Origin: Chryseobacterium sp. MYb264
GTDB taxonomy: Bacteria > Bacteroidota > Bacteroidia > Flavobacteriales > Weeksellaceae
Direction: 5' to 3'
Assembly (NCBI RefSeq): GCF_035974275.1
Contig: NZ_CP142422.1
Location: 3,534,001-3,598,000 of the forward strand
DNA length: 64,000 nucleotides
Position 1 is the first letter of the stretch, and the number at the start of each line of letters is the position of its first letter. Positions 15,912-22,655 of the stretch are shown one piece after another. The notes under the pieces are model-generated. The model was not told the DNA's origin, ran no database searches, and saw only the letters and a program-made list of their open reading frames with translations. The position numbers and the translations under genes are program-made.

Positions 15912-17573
15912 TTAAGATGTAGGGAGAGAAATATAAATCTTCAATCCTTTTTCGATATTGGTTTCAAAAATAATTTTTCCCTGGATAGCTTCAATACGGG
16001 TTCCCGTATTTGTCAGTCCATTTTTGCGGATAAAATCTCCGGAAATACCAATCCCGTTATCAGTATATTGAATGGTGATGGAATCATTCAGCTTTTCAAA
16101 TTTAAAAGCAACTGTGGTTGCCTGGCTGTGTTTTTTCATATTCACGAGTAATTCCCGAATGATTTGATATACCTCATCTTTTGAAGAAGCGGGTAAATTT
16201 TCCCAAATAGCTTTTCCGTTTCCGGCAATATAGGTTTTCACTGTATCATTTTTGAAAGAAGCAATAAGCACGGAAATTTTTTCATCAAAAGGCTGGGTAT
16301 CTTTAATTTCATTCTTTTCGTAAGAAATATCCCTGGATTTTTCATAAACGTATTCCAGCTCATCCAGCGCTTTATCTTTATCAAAATGTTCCTGATTTTC
16401 AATTTTTGTCATTACCTGATAAATGCCGTTGGCAACTACGTCGTGAACTTTTTTAGACATTTTCAGCTGGGTGTTTTTGACTTCGAGTTCTTTTTCCTGC
16501 TTTAATTTTAGTTGCCTTCTTCTATACCAAACGGTAATAATAATAATGATGACAATTAAGATAGCAGTTCCTATGTATAATCTCAGGATACTATTTTGAT
16601 CCTCTATTTTATCATTTCTTAACCTTTGGTTATCAACTTCTTTTTTCTCACTGTCATATTTTATATAAGCAAAGCTCTTTCGGTCATCATTTCTGCTCCT
16701 TTGGATACTATCTGCAAGAATTTTATAATCCATAAAATTCTTAGTAGAATGAATTGGATTATCCACAAAAAGTATTCGTTCCAAAGCTTCCAGGCGGTCT
16801 TCCGGACTTTTAATTATAATCGCATTTTGAAGCATTCTTTTTGCATAATAAAGAGATTTTTCTTTATTCTTCAATTGATTGATTTCTGCTAAATGAGAAT
16901 AGCTGGAATTGGCTCCCCAAAGATCATCTTCTTTTATTTTATTAATTAATAACTTCTCAAACTCTTCTTCGGCAGGATGGCTTTTATTTTCGAGCCAATT
17001 AATATATATAGCATTTTCTTTGATTCTATTGATGAGATATAGATCAGATATTTTTGCCATATCTATTGCTTTGAGAGTGTTTTTGGCTTCGACAAATTTA
17101 CCTTGTCTATATTCGGCTGCTGATTTATTATTGATGAGATTCGCTCTTTCTTCGTACGACTCAAAGTTTTCAGAAAGCGCCTTTTTAAACCAATTTTCTG
17201 CTTCAATATATTCTTTTTGATCATATTTTATATTTCCTAAACTTCCAAAAACTGAATAGTAACTTTTATCCCCTTCTTTCATATAGGTTAACGCTTCTAC
17301 CAAAGAGGATTCCGCTCCGAGAATATCTCCTGTGTAATTTTGAGCAATAGATTGATAAATTAAACTTTTGGCAACTTTTGAAGAGTCTTTTTGTTTATTG
17401 TAATAGCTAATGGCTTGTTGAAACTTCGAGTACGCTTGAATATTATCTTTTTGAATTAATTCTTCACCTTCTTCATAATATTTATTTCCTTCTGATAGAT
17501 TATTGGATATAAGTTCTTTTTGTTCGCAAGAAATTATAACAAAAAGTAAAAAAAATAATAGAAAATTTCTCAT
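15912..17573 (-). CDS. TPR-containing sensor histidine kinase (HisKA_3-like)
   Basis: A 553-residue sensor kinase. A lipoprotein-type signal peptide ends at C16 (FVIISC). TPR-like helical repeats fill about residues 30-270 on the outside. One membrane helix spans about 330-350, with a short coiled coil after it. The phosphoacceptor is probably H377 in KKVHDVVANGIYQVM, a NarX/UhpB-type H box. The ATPase domain shows RELLVNMKKHS (N box), YTDNGIGIS and NGLTNTGTRIEAIQG. The TPR sensor architecture is common in Bacteroidota; the stimulus is unknown. The gene is 46 bp downstream of the 62-residue peptide gene, with that gene's terminator in between. Confidence 0.9.
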   Translation of the reverse strand: MRNFLLFFLLFVIISCEQKELISNNLSEGNKYYEEGEELIQKDNIQAYSKFQQAISYYNKQKDSSKVAKSLIYQSIAQNYTGDILGAESSLVEALTYMKEGDKSYYSVFGSLGNIKYDQKEYIEAENWFKKALSENFESYEERANLINNKSAAEYRQGKFVEAKNTLKAIDMAKISDLYLINRIKENAIYINWLENKSHPAEEEFEKLLINKIKEDDLWGANSSYSHLAEINQLKNKEKSLYYAKRMLQNAIIIKSPEDRLEALERILFVDNPIHSTKNFMDYKILADSIQRSRNDDRKSFAYIKYDSEKKEVDNQRLRNDKIEDQNSILRLYIGTAILIVIIIIITVWYRRRQLKLKQEKELEVKNTQLKMSKKVHDVVANGIYQVMTKIENQEHFDKDKALDELEYVYEKSRDISYEKNEIKDTQPFDEKISVLIASFKNDTVKTYIAGNGKAIWENLPASSKDEVYQIIRELLVNMKKHSQATTVAFKFEKLNDSITIQYTDNGIGISGDFIRKNGLTNTGTRIEAIQGKIIFETNIEKGLKIYISLPTS

Positions 17574-17584
17574 TTTACTAAATT

Positions 17585-17608
17585 AAAAAAACCACTCTAA
17601 AAAAGAGT
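17585..17608 (-). terminator. Terminator between the 62-residue peptide gene and the kinase gene
   Basis: On the minus strand AACCACTCT pairs with AGAGTGGTT, followed by TTTTTTAATTTAG. It ends 12 bp before the kinase start, so kinase transcription may depend on read-through. Confidence 0.75.
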
Positions 17609-17619
17609 GGTTAAATATA

Positions 17620-17808
17620 TTAATTTTTGGGTGGTCGAACTGGTCCTGTATCTCCACCTGTGTCTCCTTCGCTTCCCCCCGGATCTACACCGCCTCCCGG
17701 ATTACTCGGTCCGCTCTGCACGGTTACTGGGTTCTGGTGACATGTTGCTGTATTGGCGTTATTATTTCCGAATGCTAAACCTAATAGCATTAATATAAAT
17801 TGGATCAT
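17620..17808 (-). CDS. 62-residue Gly/Pro-rich secreted or membrane peptide
   Basis: A short protein: one hydrophobic N-terminal segment (MIQFILMLLGLAFG), then a Gly/Pro/Asn-rich tail (for example NPGGGVDPGG) ending in RPPKN. It could be an exported peptide or a small anchored protein. I do not recognise a family. Support for a real gene comes from AAAGGAA just before the ATG and a good terminator directly after the stop. Its position directly upstream of a TPR sensor kinase makes a signal or accessory role possible; this is inference only. Confidence 0.6.
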   Translation of the reverse strand: MIQFILMLLGLAFGNNNANTATCHQNPVTVQSGPSNPGGGVDPGGSEGDTGGDTGPVRPPKN

Positions 17809-17888
17809 TTCCTTTAAAATTTGAAGTTGAAATTGTTTTTCTTCCTCTCACGATCTATTAATCGCAAGCTGTACACGTTTAAAATTTC

Positions 17889-17990
17889 GAAGCGCTTCTA
17901 AAATTTTTTGGGAAGTGAACCTTCAAAAACGGAGGAGAAACATCTGCTTCCCAACCCGGAGTTTTACCTCCGTTTTATCGGGTGTTTTTA
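17889..17990. ncRNA. Candidate structured RNA or cis-regulatory element
   Basis: Several complementary segments interlock: GAAGCGCTTC (17889-17898), GGGAAG (17910-17915) with CTTCCC (17947-17952), and AAAACGGAGG (17926-17935) with CCTCCGTTTT (17967-17976). The last two pairs are in A-B-A'-B' order, so they form a pseudoknot or exclude each other. A third option is CGGAG (17957-17961) with CTCCG (17968-17972) inside ACCCG (17954-17958)/CGGGT (17979-17983), followed by GTTTTT. The strand is unclear. No ORF of note. Together with the promoter region at 18089-18170 it fills the gap 17809-18192. Confidence 0.4.
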
Positions 17991-18088
17991 AAATCAGTTT
18001 TGTAAATTTGTTTTTATAATGTTTTGTTTATCACTGATTTTGTTATGGCAAAGATGGAGCATAAAGGCAGGCAAGGGTTAGACAAAAC

Positions 18089-18116
18089 ATGGACATCGAT
18101 GGACATCAAATGGACA
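18089..18116 (+). promoter_or_regulatory. Phased ATGGACATC direct repeats
   Basis: ATGGACATC (18089-18097), ATGGACATC (18099-18107) and ATGGACA (18110-18116) repeat with a 10-11 bp step, one helical turn. They lie just upstream of the palindrome at 18126 and may be a second regulator site for the gene at 18193. Confidence 0.45.
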
Positions 18117-18125
18117 GGAATTGTG

Positions 18126-18141
18126 TTACGGAAAACCGTAA
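18126..18141. promoter_or_regulatory. TTACGG-N4-CCGTAA palindrome upstream of the 18193 gene
   Basis: TTACGGAAAACCGTAA is a perfect 6-bp inverted repeat around AAAA. It lies 21 bp upstream of a -7-like box (18163-18170), the same spacing as in the TM2 promoter. Confidence 0.6.
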
Positions 18142-18162
18142 TGCGACACGGTCAAGAATTTA

Positions 18163-18170
18163 TTATTTTG
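18163..18170 (+). promoter_or_regulatory. -7-like box of the 18193 gene
   Basis: TTATTTTG matches TAnnTTTG at 7 of 8 positions, 22 bp before the ATG. Confidence 0.45.
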
Positions 18171-18192
18171 TAATGCCCTTTAAAAATTAATT

Positions 18193-19026
18193 ATGTCCAA
18201 AAGAAAACTACTAATTCGTGAAGTATTTAAAGAAATTAAAAGGAGTTCCGATAAGGATACTAAGTATGGCTGGGCGGGAGATCTTTCTGATGAACTTGAA
18301 AAAAAACTGAGTTTTCATATATCTACAAAGACTCTCTCTAGATACTATGATTCATTTGTTACAGAAACAAAAGAAGAGACGGGTATTGAAACGTTAGTTT
18401 TAAATAAACTAAGTGAGTATTTAGATTATGATGATTTCACAGATTTTTCCAGAACGTTTATAAAGAAAGATGAAGAAGCCAATAAAACAACGGTGAAAAT
18501 AAGCGTTGACCAAGATGAAGAATCTCTGGCTGAAAAACTTTCGAATATCATCATCAATATTACCAATGAACAGCATTTCAAAATGCCGGATTTCATGAAG
18601 AAAAATGGTATGGGCATTGTAGAAATTGCATTTTTACTATGTTTGGCCAGTGGAAGCGTGATGTTTTCCAAGAAACCCAAAGGGGCTGGATTTGCAGGGA
18701 TTTTAAATTCGGGTCCGCATTGTATGTATTGGGATCAAAGTGAATATAAACCTGTTGATTGTGACGATAAAAACCCGATTTATGGTCAGAAAATTCCCTT
18801 TGATTATGAAATGATGGAATATTTTAAAAGGATCGAACGAAAAGATACCTTAACGGTGGAGAATGCCGCGGGAAAGGTTTGGTATTCAAAATATAACGGT
18901 GAAGTTGAATTTTTTACCAATGACGGGATTGATCCCAATAACGGCAGGGAATTAAGAAGGGCTACCCCTTTTATGATTGATAAATATGCAGGTAAACAAA
19001 ATGTTGTGATAGAGGAAGTAGAATAA
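18193..19026 (+). CDS. Uncharacterised single-pass membrane protein with HTH-like N-terminus
   Basis: I do not recognise a named family. The 277 residues divide into an N-terminal helical domain of about 90 residues, an acidic linker, one membrane helix (about 141-158) and an extracytoplasmic part of about 115 residues with two close Cys (C177, C190). The N-terminal stretch with ISTKTLSRYYDSF followed by ETLVLNKLSEYLDYDDF looks like a helix-turn-helix or effector-associated module that I believe recurs at the start of unrelated Bacteroidota proteins. If it binds DNA it would do so from the membrane. The promoter has the palindrome shared with the TM2 gene, and the kinase/regulator pair is next door on the other strand. 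Confidence 0.7.
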   Translation: MSKRKLLIREVFKEIKRSSDKDTKYGWAGDLSDELEKKLSFHISTKTLSRYYDSFVTETKEETGIETLVLNKLSEYLDYDDFTDFSRTFIKKDEEANKTTVKISVDQDEESLAEKLSNIIINITNEQHFKMPDFMKKNGMGIVEIAFLLCLASGSVMFSKKPKGAGFAGILNSGPHCMYWDQSEYKPVDCDDKNPIYGQKIPFDYEMMEYFKRIERKDTLTVENAAGKVWYSKYNGEVEFFTNDGIDPNNGRELRRATPFMIDKYAGKQNVVIEEVE

Positions 19027-19077
19027 TTTTTCATAATTAATTAAAACTGGCGTAAAACACTTCATTTCAGAAACGCC

Positions 19078-19085
19078 TAATTTCG
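19078..19085 (+). promoter_or_regulatory. Possible -7-like box of the metallophosphoesterase gene
   Basis: TAATTTCG, one mismatch from TAnnTTTG, 12 bp before the ATG at 19098. Weak; the gene may also be read from the upstream promoter. Confidence 0.3.
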
Positions 19086-19097
19086 TTTTATTTTACA

Positions 19098-20885
19098 ATG
19101 AATAAAGGGATATTCTCATTGCTGTTTTTTGCGGCAATATTATTTTCGGCACAAAAACCTGTACAAATTGCTTTTCTTTCTGATGTGCATTTTCAGGATT
19201 TATACGGAAGTTTTTCGGATAATGATTTTAAAGGAATTACAAATCCTAAAAACGGAAAGCCAACCATTTTACGAACAATGGATTCTCAGTTGCATTCCAC
19301 GCGAATTTTCAATGAAAACTATTTTGCTTTTCTGAAAGCTTTGGATGATATTGCCGCTAAAGGGATCAAAATTGTAGCCATGCCTGGTGATTTTTCGGAT
19401 GACGGACAGGCGTATAATCTCCGCGGACTTCATCTTATTTTAAATCAATATCATCAGAAATATGGGATGAATTTTTATTTAACGACAGGAAATCACGATC
19501 CGGTCGGTCCTTATCGAAACGAAGGCGGGAAAGATGACTTTTTGGGAAAAGATGGCAATCCTTTAGGGATTTACAGCAAAGAAAACCTTGGAAAAACAGA
19601 TAATAAAATCATTACGAAAGACATTGCGGAATCAGGATATTTAGAAATTTTAAATGAACTGAAAGACTTTGGTTTCTATCCAAAAAAAGAAGATTTATTC
19701 TGGAGTACGCCTTTTGGTTCAGAAGTTTTTAAAAATTATTCCTATAAAAAAGCGTTGCAGTCAGCAGATTACTCCAAAAGAATGTATGAAGTGGCGAAAG
19801 GTTTTTCTGTTCCGGAATTAAGTTATGTGGTGGAACCTGTAAAAGGAGTCTGGATGATTGCCATCGACGGAAATACATATATTCCGAAAAATTTTAATGA
19901 AAATCCTCAAAATACTTCCAATTATAAAGGAGCGAGTATTGGCTATAATAATGTACTTACCAATAAAAAACACCTCATCCAATGGGTAAAGAAGATTGCA
20001 GATGATGCGAAAAAAAATAATAAAGTTCTGATTGCGTTTACCCACTATCCAATGATTGATTTTAATGATGGTGCAACGACTGATATTAAAAATCTGCTTG
20101 GAGAGAAAAAGTGGCAACTAGAGCGTGTTCCCCAGGAAGAAGTCGCAAAAGTTTTTGCAGATGCAGGTTTGCAGATTCACTTTGCGGGGCATATGCATAT
20201 TAATGACACGGGGATTCGTAAAATAGGAGATAATATGTTGGTAAATGTTCAGGTTCCTTCGCTGGCGGCTTATTTACCGGGGTATAAAATTCTCACAATT
20301 CAATCCTCGGATAAAGTAGAAGTGGAAACAAAAATTTTAGATGAGGTTCCGAATTTTGATGAATTATTTCCTTTATATGAAAAAGAGTACGAAGCTTTGC
20401 AGAAAGATCAGCCTAAAATGCTTTGGAATAAAGATATTCTGAAAACAAAATCCTATCATGATTTTATGCTTTTCCATTTGAAAGAGCTGGTTCGTTTGCG
20501 AATGATTCCGAGCGACTGGCCAAAAGATTTTATTCAGAAAGGAAGTACGTTAAATGGTGAAGATTTGCTGCTGTTAGTTCAAAATAAAAGTCAATTAAAG
20601 GAAAAAGGTATTGCTTTAGAATCTTTTAAAAAATGGACTTTTGATGATTTATTATTGGATGTTTACAAATTTCAATCGGCAGACGAATTGGCAAAGAAAG
20701 ATATTCCTGCAGAGCGATTAGAGCAATATCAGGTATTGGAAAAATTGTTTATTGAAAATCAATCTCAAGATGCTTTCGTGCTTCAATTGAAATCTTTATT
20801 TAAAATTTTATCCTTATTATCAAACGGAGATCCGGCCGATCATTTTGAAATAGATTTGAAGAGCAAAGAAGTCAAAAGATTATAG
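19098..20885 (+). CDS. Secreted calcineurin-like metallophosphoesterase
   Basis: A 595-residue protein with a signal peptide (about 1-18, ending FSA). The binuclear metal site motifs of the calcineurin superfamily are present in order: D29-x-H31 in FLSDVHF, GDFSDDG (about 100), GNHDP (about 133), a His in THYPMI (about 315) and GHMHIN (about 360). A 200-residue mostly helical C-terminal region (about 400-595) follows and has no motif I know. Expected activity is hydrolysis of phosphomono- or diesters in the periplasm or outside. The convergent neighbour is a phospholipase C-like gene, which suggests a shared substrate class. Confidence 0.88.
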   Translation: MNKGIFSLLFFAAILFSAQKPVQIAFLSDVHFQDLYGSFSDNDFKGITNPKNGKPTILRTMDSQLHSTRIFNENYFAFLKALDDIAAKGIKIVAMPGDFSDDGQAYNLRGLHLILNQYHQKYGMNFYLTTGNHDPVGPYRNEGGKDDFLGKDGNPLGIYSKENLGKTDNKIITKDIAESGYLEILNELKDFGFYPKKEDLFWSTPFGSEVFKNYSYKKALQSADYSKRMYEVAKGFSVPELSYVVEPVKGVWMIAIDGNTYIPKNFNENPQNTSNYKGASIGYNNVLTNKKHLIQWVKKIADDAKKNNKVLIAFTHYPMIDFNDGATTDIKNLLGEKKWQLERVPQEEVAKVFADAGLQIHFAGHMHINDTGIRKIGDNMLVNVQVPSLAAYLPGYKILTIQSSDKVEVETKILDEVPNFDELFPLYEKEYEALQKDQPKMLWNKDILKTKSYHDFMLFHLKELVRLRMIPSDWPKDFIQKGSTLNGEDLLLLVQNKSQLKEKGIALESFKKWTFDDLLLDVYKFQSADELAKKDIPAERLEQYQVLEKLFIENQSQDAFVLQLKSLFKILSLLSNGDPADHFEIDLKSKEVKRL

Positions 20886-21191
20886 TTCTTTGCTTGTTAC
20901 GAATGCCCAGATTTTATTTTACCGCAAAAGATTCAAAAGTAATTGAATAGCTTTACGATTAAGGATTGCAAAAGTGAACAAAACGTTCGTTTTTAATTCT
21001 TATGGTTCTTACTGATTATACAGGTTTTCACAGTAAAAACTTTTGATATTTGCCACTAATCCACGAATAATTTCTTTAAGCACACTGGCTAAAAGATCCT
21101 ATTTAAAAATCTGCGTTATCTGCAAAATCAGCGAGAGAATAATGGTGTCATTTGTGAAAAATATTTTTGAGATTAGTGTTTAGATAAAAAC
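20886..21191. other. Gene-free stretch with decayed dispersed repeat
   Basis: No ORF of note. Words such as GCCACTAATCCACGAATAA (21054-21072) and AAATCTGCGTTATCTGC (21108-21124) resemble a decayed intergenic repeat I associate with flavobacteria. Nothing else was seen. Confidence 0.45.
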
Positions 21192-21192
21192 A

Positions 21193-21222
21193 GAAAGACC
21201 ATCACAAATGCAACGGCCTTTC
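21193..21222 (-). terminator. Terminator of the phospholipase C-like gene
   Basis: On the minus strand GAAAGGCC (21222-21215) pairs with GGTCTTTC (21200-21193) with one wobble, followed by TGTTTTTATC. Confidence 0.55.
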
Positions 21223-21248
21223 CTTTCAAAATCTAATTATAAAAGTGT

Positions 21249-22322
21249 TTATTTTCCATTGACAGGGTTCTTTCTCTCATACGTATTATTATCAAAACTT
21301 ACCTTGTAATTCGATTTGAATAATTTGCTGGGATAATAGTAATCTGTAGTAATTATTTGCGCGCCGCTTTCTTTTGCTTTTTCAAACCTCGAATAATCTT
21401 CATTTCTTGCTTCCATAGTATCGGCATCGGCTCTGGTTCGGATGATGTAGCCCTGTTTTACCAGTTCTTTAATTTTAGAGTTATCTTTCGGTTCATTCAT
21501 AAATAAGACCGCAGATTCCGGAGTTCCGGGTGTGGAATTGGTAAAGATCATTCTTCCTTTTAATGAAGGATGCCCTTTAGCATACAGATCTCTGTTCTCA
21601 CTGTTATTATCAAGAACAAAAAGAAATTTGCCTTTCGAGTCTTTTACCTTTGGCCAGTTTTTATTCAAGACAGCTTCGTTCAATGTTTTATAAGAACCGC
21701 GAATATCATCGGGTGTGATGATTTTATCTTTTCCTAAGAATTTTTTCAACTCATTATCCAAATCGTCGAAAAGTTTTGAAGTATAATGTTCGGGTTCTGT
21801 TCCGTATTGATTGGCTTTTCCGTCCTTTGGTTCAAGTGTGATAAACACAGGATCGTGATCAGGATGTGCATCAGACCATTTTTTTAAATCTTTTAAACAA
21901 TCTTCCAGCGTATAATACCATGTTTGATAGTCAATATCGGTAATATGAATCATTTTATAACCCGGTTTTTTCATTTTACCAGTCGGGTCAAAAGGTTCCG
22001 TCGTTTTTACCAGGTCCAAAATTTTCGGATGGGCATATTTTCCCCCTTTGCTGTCGGCATATACGTCAATTTCCAGATTTCTCAGCCCAAGATCCAATTG
22101 TTGGGGAATAGGGATGTGTTCATACTGAATCCTTGGTAAAAGATGTAAAGTATCTTTCTTTTCCAAATAACTGTAAACTTCTGGAAGAATTGCCTTTTTA
22201 TAAGAATTGTGTGAACCAATTACCTGAATTTCGTTGATTTTTAAATCATTAAGGTTTTGAGATTGTGACCAAAATAAATGGAATGTAGATAAATATAAGC
22301 CAAAGAAAACTGCCTTTTTCAT
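21249..22322 (-). CDS. Ca2+-dependent phosphoinositide-specific phospholipase C-like protein
   Basis: A 357-residue exported protein (signal peptide about 1-19, FHLFWS). Catalytic features of the PI-PLC-C1 type are visible: the first His H38 in GSHNSY, the metal-binding LEIDVY, the second His in YKMIHITDIDY, and ITLEPKD. The family cleaves phosphodiester bonds of phosphoinositides or related lipids and needs Ca2+. Secreted members may release phosphate or headgroups from host or environmental lipids. It is divergent from the SusC/SusD genes and convergent with the metallophosphoesterase gene. Confidence 0.82.
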   Translation of the reverse strand: MKKAVFFGLYLSTFHLFWSQSQNLNDLKINEIQVIGSHNSYKKAILPEVYSYLEKKDTLHLLPRIQYEHIPIPQQLDLGLRNLEIDVYADSKGGKYAHPKILDLVKTTEPFDPTGKMKKPGYKMIHITDIDYQTWYYTLEDCLKDLKKWSDAHPDHDPVFITLEPKDGKANQYGTEPEHYTSKLFDDLDNELKKFLGKDKIITPDDIRGSYKTLNEAVLNKNWPKVKDSKGKFLFVLDNNSENRDLYAKGHPSLKGRMIFTNSTPGTPESAVLFMNEPKDNSKIKELVKQGYIIRTRADADTMEARNEDYSRFEKAKESGAQIITTDYYYPSKLFKSNYKVSFDNNTYERKNPVNGK

Positions 22323-22655
22323 GTCGTCGAATTTTGTACATGCGAAATTAGCGACTCTTCGCTGGCCGCTGTTTATATATTATGTTAAGTGTTTTTTAAG
22401 CTTTTGTAAATGATGAAAATTGTCCGTTTATAAGTAGTTGATAATTAATATTATTCTATTTTCTCATTTATAACTATTGATGTTTTATTGATTTTAAGAT
22501 AATATTATGTTAAAATGAATTCGTGGTAGATGCTTTTACTTTGTATGCCGAAAAATAAAAACTAGCGATTGACTGAAAACAAAACCACTGTTGCGGGAAC
22601 AACAGCGGCTTTTGAATAAGCAATGTAACGTCGTGCAATTACTTTACTTATTGAT
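22323..22655. promoter_or_regulatory. Divergent promoter region with terminator-like hairpin before susC
   Basis: A 333-bp AT-rich intergenic region. At 22581-22612 AAAACCACTGTTG and CAACAGCGGCTTTT form a stem (core CTGTTG/CAACAG) followed by TTTTG. Being 43 bp before susC, it could act as an attenuator or bound a leader RNA. CTAATTTCG on the minus strand near 22345 may be the promoter box of the phospholipase gene. Confidence 0.4.

Noticed and set aside
22581..22612. Riboswitch for the SusC/SusD operon
   Set aside because: Only one simple hairpin is visible and no conserved aptamer core; kept only as a possible attenuator.
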